A stretch of DNA of 11,722 nt from Candidatus Zixiibacteriota bacterium (lineage in GTDB: Bacteria > Zixibacteria > MSB-5A5 > GN15 > JAAZOE01): positions 1 to 11,722 of the forward strand of contig JAQVRW010000057.1 of the NCBI GenBank assembly GCA_028700875.1, in the 5' to 3' direction. Position 1 is the stretch's first letter, and each line of letters begins with the position of its first letter. The notes under the pieces are model-generated. The model had not been told where the DNA came from. It did no database searches and worked only from the letters and a program-made list of their open reading frames with translations. The position numbers and the translations under genes were made by a program. Positions 1 through 6,113 of this stretch are shown piece by piece.

Positions 1-1035
1 GTTGATGCAGGTCGGACACCCCCACAGCCCGCGTTCTATCGGATAGGGCGGACGCTGCCGGGGTTCGCCGATATATCCTTCGATCGACTTGATCAAGGCG
101 GTTTCCTCGCCGCAGACGAAGGCGCCCGCGCCTTTCACCACCTCAATATCGAAGTCGATTCCGGTATCCATGATATTTTTGCCCAGAATGCCCAGGTCCC
201 GCGCCTGCGTCAGGGCGATCAGGGTATGCTTGACCGCCAGCGGATATTCGCTGCGGACGTAGATGATCCCCTTGGTGGCCCCGATGGCGATACCGGCGAT
301 CAGCAACCCCTCGATGATGCCGTGGGGATTGCCCTCCAGAAGGCTGCGGTCCATGTACGCCCCGGGATCTCCCTCGTCGGCATTGCAGACCACATACTTC
401 TGAATCTTGGCCCCGCGGCGCGATTTGCGGGCCAGGTCCCATTTCCGACCGGTCGGGAACCCGGCGCCCCCGCGCCCGCGAATGCCGGACGTGAGCACTT
501 CCTGAACGATCCATTCCGGATCCTTGCGCAACAAAGCTTTTTCCAGGGCGGCGTATCCGCCGTTCTCGACATAACCGATGATCCGGATGGGATCGATTCT
601 CATATTCGTCCCCAGGATCGTCCGCGTCTGTTTGCGGAAAAACGGAATGTCGTTCTGGCTGTGATACATCCGCCGGTCGCGGGGGTCTTTGTAGATAAGA
701 TCCTCGTCCACGTAACCGCCATAGGCGGCGTCGATCACCTTCGGCACGTCCTCCATCCGCAATTTGGGATACAGGTGACGGCCGGGTTCGACCACAATGA
801 ACGGGTCCATCTCACAAAATCCCTGACAACCGGTGATCCTGAGCGCCACCTTGTCCCGCAACCCTTTTTCGATCAGATGACGTTTGATGACGCGGATGAT
901 ATCATTGGCGCCGCTGGCCTGGCCGCCGGTGCCGGCGCAAACCACCACCGTCGGCGTGTCATACTGTACGGACCGCTCACTCAGGATACGCCGGCGGAAG
1001 TTGACCAACTCCTCTACCGATGCAAGTCTTTTCAT
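1..1035 (-). CDS. nuoF: NuoF/HndC/HydB-type NAD(P)H-oxidising flavoprotein subunit, 3' end cut by window edge
   Basis: This encodes the first 345 residues of the FMN/NADH-binding subunit that passes electrons between NAD(P)H and iron-sulfur clusters; the C-terminal 4Fe-4S part lies outside the window. I read the frame directly. It begins MKRLASVEEL at the ATG at 1035, after an AGGGAG ribosome site. Residues 30-90 form a thioredoxin-like [2Fe-2S] domain with C33, C70 and C74 (GCQGFC). The flavoprotein core follows from about residue 146, with RGRGGAGFPTGRKW (186-199, FMN loop), YVVCNADEGDPG (214-225) and GAGAFVCGEETALI (302-315). The extra N-terminal domain and the wording GDPGAYMDRS, SIEG and GLWG resemble HydB/HndC of [FeFe]-hydrogenase or bifurcating complexes more than complex I NuoF, so a hydrogenase-type partner could lie to the left. 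The second cluster Cys expected at residue 38 is Gly. It lies 36 bases after the NuoE gene and is surely co-transcribed. Confidence 0.93.
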   Translation of the reverse strand, partial: MKRLASVEELVNFRRRILSERSVQYDTPTVVVCAGTGGQASGANDIIRVIKRHLIEKGLRDKVALRITGCQGFCEMDPFIVVEPGRHLYPKLRMEDVPKVIDAAYGGYVDEDLIYKDPRDRRMYHSQNDIPFFRKQTRTILGTNMRIDPIRIIGYVENGGYAALEKALLRKDPEWIVQEVLTSGIRGRGGAGFPTGRKWDLARKSRRGAKIQKYVVCNADEGDPGAYMDRSLLEGNPHGIIEGLLIAGIAIGATKGIIYVRSEYPLAVKHTLIALTQARDLGILGKNIMDTGIDFDIEVVKGAGAFVCGEETALIKSIEGYIGEPRQRPPYPIERGLWGCPTCIN

Positions 1036-1071
1036 TTCACAATCTCCCTTGAATCTCGATTCAGCCGGCCG

Positions 1072-1935
1072 TCAGTCGAACGTGGTCCCGCCCAGATCGA
1101 GGATATGCCCTTTGCATGCGCGACGGGAACAAAACTGCACCACTCCCCCGCCCTTGACGATCATCGGAACCATCGGCGCGCCGCAATCGCCGCATTTGGC
1201 GCCGCCGGTTAGTTCCGCATGGCAAAACGGGCACGAGAGCTGGACAATCGCTTCCGGCGGAATCTCAAACTCCGACTCCGTGTGATAGCTGCCGTACATG
1301 CTCGACAACGCCATCCACCCGTGCAGAGCCCCGACTGAGGCCATCACGCGAATCGACGACCGACCGTCGATCACCCGCGAGGCGTCCATCAGGGTATGGT
1401 TGCAATGGGCGCAGCTGACATCGATGGGGAAAATGCGCGGATCGGTTTCCACCGGCACGTTATCCGCGCCGCTGCGGGCGCGCTCCAGAATCTCCTTGAC
1501 CTGCGATGTCTTGACTTTCGGGAAATAGTGGCCGTCGACCACCACCACCGGGCCCAGCGCGCAGGCCCCCAGACAGTTGACCGTTTCCAGGGTAAATTCA
1601 TTATCCGGAGTGGTTTCGCCGGATTTGACCCCCAATTGTTTCTGGACTTCTTCGGCAATGGCCGGCCCACCGCGCACGTGGCAGGCCGTTCCCAGGCAAA
1701 CCGAGATCAGATGCTTCCCCCGCGGCTTCAAGCTGAAAGCCCGGTAAAACGTCGCCACCCCATAGACGTCGACCAAAGAGCGACCGGTCTTCTCGGCGAC
1801 CAACTCCAAAGCCTCCTGGGGGAGATAACTGCAGTGATCCTGGATCTCCTCCAGCAGGGAAATCAATCCCCCCCGCTTGTTGCCTTGCCGTTCAATTATC
1901 CTCGAAACAGTTTCAGCAATGGTTTCAGGGCTCAT
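1072..1935 (-). CDS. nuoE: NuoE/HndA-type [2Fe-2S] subunit with C-terminal zinc-ribbon extension
   Basis: This is the 24-kDa-type thioredoxin-fold subunit that partners NuoF/HndC. In this family it carries the N1a-type [2Fe-2S] cluster close to FMN. I start it at the ATG at 1935 because AAGGAG stands 4 bases upstream; an earlier start at 1956 has no ribosome site. The product is 287 residues. Residues 1-155 are the NuoE domain: a helical N-terminus, then cluster ligands C80 and C85 (CLGTAC) and C121 and C125 (CLGAC). The usual NuoE is about 160 residues, so residues 165-287 are an extension. It contains four Cys pairs, C175/C178, C235/C238, C248/C251 and C269/C274, which could form two zinc sites, ending in CSRRACKGHILDL. 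It sits between the tandem-Cys gene (51-base gap) and the NuoF-like gene (36-base gap) in one operon. Confidence 0.93.
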   Translation of the reverse strand: MSPETIAETVSRIIERQGNKRGGLISLLEEIQDHCSYLPQEALELVAEKTGRSLVDVYGVATFYRAFSLKPRGKHLISVCLGTACHVRGGPAIAEEVQKQLGVKSGETTPDNEFTLETVNCLGACALGPVVVVDGHYFPKVKTSQVKEILERARSGADNVPVETDPRIFPIDVSCAHCNHTLMDASRVIDGRSSIRVMASVGALHGWMALSSMYGSYHTESEFEIPPEAIVQLSCPFCHAELTGGAKCGDCGAPMVPMIVKGGGVVQFCSRRACKGHILDLGGTTFD

Positions 1936-1986
1936 TGTTCTCCTTCCGTTCCGCATGGACCATGCGTAAACAGGCTATCGTTTCGT

Positions 1987-2331
1987 TTATGTGTATTCCT
2001 GACAATGCCACACTCCACCGGCCGGACGCGGCAGGTTGCAGCCGTCGGCCCGTCCGCAATTGACACATAGTCCCGCCAACCGTTCGACCGACAACGGTTC
2101 GGCCGCTCTCGACCCACTCCGGACGAGGGCCGAAGGCCCGAGATTGACGGTGCGTTCCGTCGGAACCGCATACCCGTCGTATAGCTCGCAATGGATGATA
2201 TCATACCCTCGTCGTCGGCGATGGACGCAATCCGGGGCGTTGTTGCAGGTCTGGCACGGTCCTTTCAAAGAACCGGTCGGACCATCCCGTCTGGTTTTGC
2301 GACCCGTATTCGATTTTCCGGATTTCGCCAC
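1987..2331 (-). CDS. Small protein with tandem four-Cys metal-binding modules, first gene of the nuoEF operon
   Basis: I do not recognise a named family. The protein is about 114 residues, with a basic N-terminus and two copies of one module. Module 1 is C26-x2-C29-x5-C35-x12-C48 followed by E-L-Y. Module 2 is C89-x2-C92-x5-C98-x11-C110 followed by Q-E-Y. The fourth Cys is preceded by His in both (HCELYD and HCQEYT). Each module could bind one zinc or iron. The start is uncertain. I prefer GTG at 2331 because AGAGGG lies 7 bases upstream; ATG 2349 and GTG 2364 are in frame but lack a well-placed ribosome site. It is followed after 51 bases by the NuoE gene and is the first gene behind the sigma-54 element, so a role in assembly of, or electron transfer to, the NADH-oxidising module is inferred from context only. 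Confidence 0.75.
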   Translation of the reverse strand: MAKSGKSNTGRKTRRDGPTGSLKGPCQTCNNAPDCVHRRRRGYDIIHCELYDGYAVPTERTVNLGPSALVRSGSRAAEPLSVERLAGLCVNCGRADGCNLPRPAGGVWHCQEYT

Positions 2332-2520
2332 GCCGTATCCCTCTGCCATCCTGCCCGGCGCCACATGTTACCGTCGCCGAAAAACCACGGGGAACCGACA
2401 GGGTATTCCCATGACGGGAGGAAACGCCCAATATCCATTTTTGGCCAGGAATTGAATCGGCAGGCACACTGATAGGTACAGACCGACCCTTACCCGTCAT
2501 CATCCTCCATTGAACAGCAA

Positions 2521-2537
2521 AGCAAACGTTGTGCCGG
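2521..2537 (-). promoter_or_regulatory. Sigma-54 (-24/-12) promoter of the Cys-rich/nuoE/nuoF operon
   Basis: On the minus strand the site reads CCGGCACAACGTTTGCT, against the sigma-54 consensus YTGGCACGRNNNTTGCW. The invariant GG (2535-2534) and GC (2523-2522) are exactly 10 bases apart and the TTGC block is perfect; the mismatches are T to C before GG and G to A after GGCAC. Transcription would start near 2510, leaving a leader of about 180 bases before the preferred start at 2331. The nearest upstream gene is an NtrC-type sigma-54 activator, which fits. Confidence 0.72.
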
Positions 2538-2595
2538 TGAGATTTTCCCCGGCTAAACCTCTGGGAGAATTGGATTTCGCCAAAAGGGCCGGTTC

Positions 2596-2625
2596 GTTAT
2601 CGATTGCTAATCATGCACTTGTGAA
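2596..2625 (-). promoter_or_regulatory. Possible sigma-70 promoter overlapping the Rex-like site
   Basis: On the minus strand TTCACA (2625-2620, 5/6 to TTGACA) is followed after 18 bases by GATAAC (2601-2596, 4/6 to TATAAT). The -35 hexamer is one half of the Rex-like palindrome, the usual geometry for repression. It would give the operon a second start near 2589. This is weak on its own. Confidence 0.3.
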
Positions 2626-2636
2626 AAATATCACAA
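2619..2636. promoter_or_regulatory. Rex-like operator upstream of the nuoE/nuoF operon
   Basis: The 18-base site TTGTGAAAAATATCACAA matches the Rex consensus TTGTGAA-N4-TTCACAA at 13 of 14 fixed positions, the exception being A for T at 2630. The outer arms TTGTGA/TCACAA are a perfect inverted repeat. Rex represses in a way relieved by NADH, so placing it at an NADH-linked redox operon makes sense. The same bases also fit a CRP-type TGTGA-N6-TCACA site. A near-identical site stands before the GDH-like gene (6114-6131), which supports a shared regulator. Confidence 0.6.
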
Positions 2637-2672
2637 ATAGCGGAAAAACCCGCTCTTCAAATCGACCGGTAA

Positions 2673-2689
2673 CACTTTGGAGAAAAGTG
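2673..2689. repeat. Inverted repeat, possible activator site
   Basis: CACTTT-GGAGA-AAAGTG is a perfect 6-base inverted repeat with a 5-base spacer. It lies about 160-180 bases upstream of the predicted sigma-54 start, the usual distance for enhancer sites of NtrC-type activators. Function is inferred from position only. Confidence 0.4.
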
Positions 2690-2708
2690 GTGGGGAATTT
2701 TGAATCGG

Positions 2709-2725
2709 CGGGGAATTATTCCCCG
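2709..2725. repeat. Palindrome just after the sigma-54 activator gene: enhancer site or terminator
   Basis: CGGGGAA-TTA-TTCCCCG is a perfect 7-base inverted repeat, 10 bases past the activator stop codon. As RNA it could end activator transcription, but no U-run follows on the minus strand (CCGATTCAAAATT). It could equally be an upstream activator site about 200 bases from the predicted sigma-54 start. A half copy, GGGGAATTTT, lies beside it at about 2692-2701. Confidence 0.4.
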
Positions 2726-2735
2726 GTCGTGAAGG

Positions 2736-4070
2736 CTATTCTTTGAGCTTCTCGCGGAGGGTTTTGCGGTCGATTCCCAGCAGCTCCGCCGCCCTGGTTT
2801 TGTTGCCGCCGACGGCCGCCAGCACTTCCCGGATATAGTCCCGCTCCACCTCCGCCAGCGGACGAGGGGATTTGGAGGACTTCGGCAGGGTCGATCGCAT
2901 CAGGGTAGGCAGGTCGGGGGCGTCGATGATGTCGCTGTCGGCCATGACCACCAACCGCTGGATGATGTTTTCCAGCTCCCGAACATTCCCCGGCCAGAAA
3001 TAACGGGTCAGGACCCGTAAGGCGTCATCGGAGAATTTAACCGGCGGTTTGTCGTATTCGCGGGCGAATTTGACGGCGAAATCATGGGCCAGAATCAGGA
3101 TATCGTCCCCCCGCTCCCGCAACGGCGGCACGTTGATGGTGATGACGCTGAGCCGGAAAAAGAGGTCTTCGCGGAACGCCTCCCTCGCCACCAGCGTCTG
3201 CAGGTTTTTGTTGGTGGCGGCGACGATCCGAATGTCGACCTTGCGGGTGCGGCTGTCGCCGACCATGCCGACTTCCTTGTCCTGCAGGACGCGCAGGAGC
3301 TTCACCTGCATCGGCAGGCTGGTTTCGCTGATCTCATCGAGAAAGATGGTCCCGCCGTCGGCGGTCTGAAAGAATCCGGCACGGGATTCGATCGCCCCGG
3401 TGAAGGCTCCTCTGACATGCCCGAACAGCTCACTCTCCAGCAACCCCTCCGGGATGCCGCCGCAGTTGACCGGTACGAACGGCGCCGCGGCCCGTCGGCT
3501 GGTATAGTGTATCGCCCGCGCCACCAGCTCCTTGCCCGTCCCGCTTTCGCCCGTAATCAACACGGTGGCCGAGGTGGACGCGGCCTTCTCGATGGCCCGA
3601 AACACCTGATGCATCGCATCCGACCGCCCCACGATGCCAAACCGCACACTCTGGTCGCGGCTGGCGACGTCGCGGGCTGAGCGCCGCCCGACCACCCGCT
3701 TGGTGGCTTTCGCGACGGCCTCCATAAGAATCTCATCCGACACCGGCCCGGCCAGATAGTCACAAGCCCCGTACTGGACCGCCTCGACCGCGCCGCTTAT
3801 CGAGGGATGGGCGGAAATGACGATGACTTCCGTATCCTTCAGGTTGTTGTGGACATACCGCACCAACCCGAGGCCGTTGAAATGGGGAAGATTGTGCCCG
3901 GTCATGACCAGATCGACGGCGGTCATTTCCAGCAGGCCGATCGCCTCATCACTTTCGGCCGCGGTCAGAACGCGGTACCCCCGCGAAGTCAGTTGGGCGG
4001 CGATGGCATCTCGCCGCTCCGAAGAATCATCAACAACCAGGATTGTCGCCAGTGATGTACTTTTGGTCAT
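2736..4070 (-). CDS. NtrC-family sigma-54-dependent activator with degenerate receiver domain
   Basis: This is a 444-residue enhancer-binding regulator with three domains. The receiver (about 8-125) keeps the acidic pair D14-D15 and the switch Ser S86. However, the phospho-acceptor Asp is Gly (G58 in DLVMTGHNLP) and the conserved Lys is also Gly (G108 in DYLAGPVSDE). The AAA+ sigma-54 interaction domain (about 144-375) has Walker A GESGTGKE (174-181), the sigma-54 loop GAFTGA (221-226) and Walker B GGTIFLDEI (239-247), so ATPase function looks intact. A Fis-type helix-turn-helix ends the protein (GNKTRAAELLGIDRKTLREK). The ATG at 4070 is the natural start, though its ribosome site is weak. 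No histidine kinase is adjacent. The next gene downstream has a sigma-54 promoter, the likely target. Activity is probably not set by ordinary phosphotransfer. Confidence 0.95.
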   Translation of the reverse strand: MTKSTSLATILVVDDSSERRDAIAAQLTSRGYRVLTAAESDEAIGLLEMTAVDLVMTGHNLPHFNGLGLVRYVHNNLKDTEVIVISAHPSISGAVEAVQYGACDYLAGPVSDEILMEAVAKATKRVVGRRSARDVASRDQSVRFGIVGRSDAMHQVFRAIEKAASTSATVLITGESGTGKELVARAIHYTSRRAAAPFVPVNCGGIPEGLLESELFGHVRGAFTGAIESRAGFFQTADGGTIFLDEISETSLPMQVKLLRVLQDKEVGMVGDSRTRKVDIRIVAATNKNLQTLVAREAFREDLFFRLSVITINVPPLRERGDDILILAHDFAVKFAREYDKPPVKFSDDALRVLTRYFWPGNVRELENIIQRLVVMADSDIIDAPDLPTLMRSTLPKSSKSPRPLAEVERDYIREVLAAVGGNKTRAAELLGIDRKTLREKLKE

Positions 4071-4162
4071 CGTCTATCTTGTTTCCGTTGCCGCCAATGT
4101 CGTCATCATGCGCCGGCGGCCTTCACTCTCAATACGCGTCCGGCCGAGATCGACCGACACCG

Positions 4163-4168
4163 ATTATA
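4163..4168 (-). promoter_or_regulatory. Possible -10 element for the sigma-54 activator gene
   Basis: A perfect TATAAT lies on the minus strand about 95 bases before the activator ATG, in an A/T-rich patch of otherwise GC-rich DNA. No convincing -35 hexamer is present; that position is occupied by the hairpin at 4176-4194, so expression may need an activator. Confidence 0.3.
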
Positions 4169-4175
4169 TATTTCC

Positions 4176-4194
4176 GGCGGCAGGTCATGCCGCC
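4176..4194. repeat. Inverted repeat upstream of the activator gene
   Basis: GGCGGCA-GGTCA-TGCCGCC is a perfect 7-base inverted repeat with a 5-base loop. It lies directly upstream of the TATAAT at 4163-4168 and downstream of the terminator-like hairpin at 4218-4245. It could be an operator of the activator gene or a second terminator stem for the DUF4412-like gene. Confidence 0.4.
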
Positions 4195-4217
4195 CGATGA
4201 ATATCAGGTCTTTTCAA

Positions 4218-4245
4218 GCCATCCGTCCCCGCCGGGACGGACGGC
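4218..4245 (-). terminator. Hairpin after the DUF4412-like gene
   Basis: The stem CCGTCCC (4223-4229) pairs with GGGACGG (4234-4240) across a 4-base loop, and GCC/GGC extend it beyond a 2-base internal loop. It starts about 10 bases past the stop codon of the minus-strand gene. It is followed by TTGAAAAG rather than a clean U-run, so termination strength is uncertain. Confidence 0.5.
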
Positions 4246-4255
4246 ATCGAAAGAA

Positions 4256-5179
4256 TCAGAATCCTCTGGTGAACCCTTCCGGGATATCGAAGACGGCCGC
4301 ATCCACGGGAACGACCTCGATCTTGGTCATATTCGAACGCAACGACACCACGGTCGTCAAGCCGTCCTCTCCCACCTGGCCCTTCATCAGCGCCTTCACC
4401 TGCTCCATCATGGCCGTCGCTTCCGAATCGTCGCCAGCTTCCCCCTCCATCTCTTTCCCCAGATCGACCGTCGTGGCCACCGTGACCTCCATCCGCACCG
4501 GGAAACCATTGAGTTTCTCGGCCGCATCGGCCAGCTGGCGGAGCTGCTTTTCCCCCTTGCCCAATATCTGGCTGACCATCTCCCCCTGCGAATAGGCGTT
4601 CTGGCCGGTCAGTTCGGACATCCGCTGGTAATGCTTGGTCAATTCGTCGTTTCCCGGCAGATCCTTGCCCACCCAGACCTCATACGTCATCCGGGTCCTG
4701 TCGCCGGGAGGGTTCAGAGAGACGCCTTCGGCCACCCCCTTGATGCCCTTACAGGCGAATCCGTTGATCGTGGACTCCGCCAGCGTGTCGATCGTAATCG
4801 TCCAGTTATACTCCTGGTCGGCCGTCGAATCACTCTCGGCTTGAGCCTCGCCGGCATCGGCCATCGCCTTCATGGTGGCGAGGGGATACTCGATGTATGT
4901 CTTGGTGGCCGGATTAAGCACCCACATGACCCCTTTATCCATGCGGCTGATGATGATATTCTCGGCCGTCTGCGTGGCCCCGGCCATCATCCCCTTGCCG
5001 GTACTGGTCACCGAGGTATGATCCATTTCCCCCTTGATTTTCTGGGTGACGACCATCTCCGTGCCGCCCATACCCATCGCGTCTATGACCGCCGTATGGG
5101 ACAAAATAATATCCGCCGATACCGAGGAAGCGATTGCCAACACGAACGACAGTGTCAACATCGCGACAAGCTTTTTCAT
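4256..5179 (-). CDS. Secreted DUF4412-like protein of unknown function
   Basis: This is a 307-residue exported protein. The ATG at 5179 follows AAGGAG by 5 bases. Residues 1-22 are a classical signal peptide: MKK, a hydrophobic stretch, then a cleavage site near SSVSA-D. The mature part has the pattern I associate with DUF4412-type periplasmic proteins: a segment IIISRMDKGVMWVLNP followed by KTYIEYPL (near 73-101), a central part on a folded domain INGFACKGIKGVAEG, and an end VFDIPEGFTRGF. There is no metal-binding or catalytic motif that I can see. Residues 100-125 are acidic and low in complexity. It has its own probable promoter (5213-5241), a hairpin behind it, and is transcribed alone. 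The family assignment is by resemblance of motifs, not a search. The cellular role is unknown. Confidence 0.85.
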   Translation of the reverse strand: MKKLVAMLTLSFVLAIASSVSADIILSHTAVIDAMGMGGTEMVVTQKIKGEMDHTSVTSTGKGMMAGATQTAENIIISRMDKGVMWVLNPATKTYIEYPLATMKAMADAGEAQAESDSTADQEYNWTITIDTLAESTINGFACKGIKGVAEGVSLNPPGDRTRMTYEVWVGKDLPGNDELTKHYQRMSELTGQNAYSQGEMVSQILGKGEKQLRQLADAAEKLNGFPVRMEVTVATTVDLGKEMEGEAGDDSEATAMMEQVKALMKGQVGEDGLTTVVSLRSNMTKIEVVPVDAAVFDIPEGFTRGF

Positions 5180-5212
5180 AATTTCTCCTTTTCGAGGCCC
5201 GAAACCGCCGTC

Positions 5213-5241
5213 AACATAGCAGGCCGGGGCGTGATAATCAA
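5213..5241 (-). promoter_or_regulatory. Probable sigma-70 promoter of the DUF4412-like gene
   Basis: On the minus strand TTGATT (5241-5236) and TATGTT (5218-5213) are separated by 17 bases, each 4/6 to consensus. The start near 5206 gives a leader of about 27 bases to the ATG at 5179. Confidence 0.4.
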
Positions 5242-5247
5242 GGATTA

Positions 5248-6033
5248 TTGCGGGCGGAGGTGGACCCTCCCGGACAGCGACAAATCATTGTACATCACCG
5301 TCGCGGATGCTATATTGGGGTCGACGCATTCACCGCCGCGAGAAAAGGAGCAGGCATCAACCCGACCGGAAGACAACCAACCCCCAGGTCCGAAATCCGG
5401 ATCGTGATCGCCGATGAGCGCAAGCTGTTCCGACAGGGATTGATCGCGTTGTTCGCCACCGAATCCGGCATCCTGGTCGCCGGCGAGACCACCGATGGTT
5501 TGACGGCGGTGGAGCTGGCCGAAAGCAAGAAGCCGGATGTGGTGGTACTCAATGTCAATCTGCCCGGCTTGGACGGGATAAACGCCGGGCGCAAAATCCG
5601 CCGTTCGGCCTCGTCGCCGGAACTGGTTTTCCTCTCCACGCGTCACAACGAAGCCCAGATGCGGGAGGCGTTCCGAGTCGGCGGAAAGGCCTGGTTGCTC
5701 CAGGATTGCGACTTTCGGGAACTGGTCTTCGCCATACGCAAAGCGGCCGTCGGGGATTACTATCTCTCCGGTCCGGCCGGGTACGAAATGGTTCAGGGGT
5801 ATGTCAATCCCGGCGACAACATCGAGGATACCGAAGGGATAATGACCCGCCGCGAGACCGAACTGGCCCGGCTTCTGGCCGAAGGGTATTCTACCAAAGA
5901 AGCGGCCGCGCGGCTCAATATCAGCGTCAAAACCGCCGAAACCCACCGGGCCGCCGTCATGAAGAAGCTTCGAGCAAAAAACGTGACCGATATTGTCAAG
6001 TATTGTATTCGCAACAAGCTAATTGAACCGTGA
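5248..6033 (+). CDS. NarL/LuxR-type response regulator with degenerate receiver; true start probably internal
   Basis: This regulator has a receiver domain, starting at IRIVIADE (about 5395), and a C-terminal GerE/LuxR helix-turn-helix (MTRRETELARLLAEG to the KKLRAKN recognition end, 5842-5985). The receiver keeps the acidic pair as D-E and the switch Ser (LVFLSTRH). At the phosphorylation site Asp is replaced by Asn (AAT at 5551-5553 in VVVLNVNLPGLDG), and the conserved Lys is replaced by Gln (CAG at 5701-5703 in WLLQDCD). Phosphorylation is therefore unlikely. The coordinates give the longest frame, opening with TTG at 5248. The first 49 residues match no receiver fold. The only good ribosome site, AAGGAG at 5345-5350, precedes an in-frame ATC at 5356, and the next standard start, GTG at 5404, would cut the first beta strand. 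It stands alone, divergent from the DUF4412-like gene and 251 bases ahead of the GDH-like gene. Confidence 0.88.
   Translation: MRAEVDPPGQRQIIVHHRRGCYIGVDAFTAARKGAGINPTGRQPTPRSEIRIVIADERKLFRQGLIALFATESGILVAGETTDGLTAVELAESKKPDVVVLNVNLPGLDGINAGRKIRRSASSPELVFLSTRHNEAQMREAFRVGGKAWLLQDCDFRELVFAIRKAAVGDYYLSGPAGYEMVQGYVNPGDNIEDTEGIMTRRETELARLLAEGYSTKEAAARLNISVKTAETHRAAVMKKLRAKNVTDIVKYCIRNKLIEP
5288..5316 (+). promoter_or_regulatory. Possible sigma-70 promoter of the LuxR-type regulator gene
   Basis: TTGTAC (5288-5293) and TATATT (5311-5316, 5/6 to TATAAT) are 17 bases apart, giving a start near 5323. If real, it lies inside the longest open frame and means translation must begin further downstream, consistent with the ribosome site at 5345-5350. 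Confidence 0.35.
5345..5350 (+). promoter_or_regulatory. Strong ribosome site in front of an ATC codon
   Basis: AAGGAG ends 5 bases before an in-frame ATC at 5356-5358. No ATG, GTG or TTG is at usable distance. Either ATC is the start, or the base call there differs from the genome, or translation begins elsewhere. Confidence 0.5.
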
Positions 6034-6113
6034 GCCTATCCCCCGCTAAGAAAAGAGTATTAATCAGGCAATAAATACAAGGTATTACCCACCAATCTAC
6101 AAAATTATACTCA

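Noticed and set aside
226..1212. Plus-strand open frame (328 codons) opposite the NuoF/NuoE genes
   Set aside because: The minus strand encodes recognisable FMN and iron-sulfur motifs. The plus translation is compositional.
2201..2503. Minus-strand open frame of 100 codons in the sigma-54 leader, with GGAGG just before ATGATG
   Set aside because: The ribosome site is almost touching the ATG, the product has no motif, and it overlaps the Cys-repeat gene in another frame. A short leader peptide cannot be fully excluded.
2619..2636. CRP or FNR site instead of Rex
   Set aside because: TGTGA-N6-TCACA does fit CRP here, but the partner site at 6114 has 7-base arms exactly as in Rex, and both target genes are NAD(H)-linked. 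Kept as an alternative, not as the call.
4043..5407. Long plus-strand open frame (454 codons) opposite the DUF4412-like gene
   Set aside because: It is rich in His, Arg and Gly without domains, and is the complement of a gene with a signal peptide and ribosome site. It also spans promoters and hairpins.
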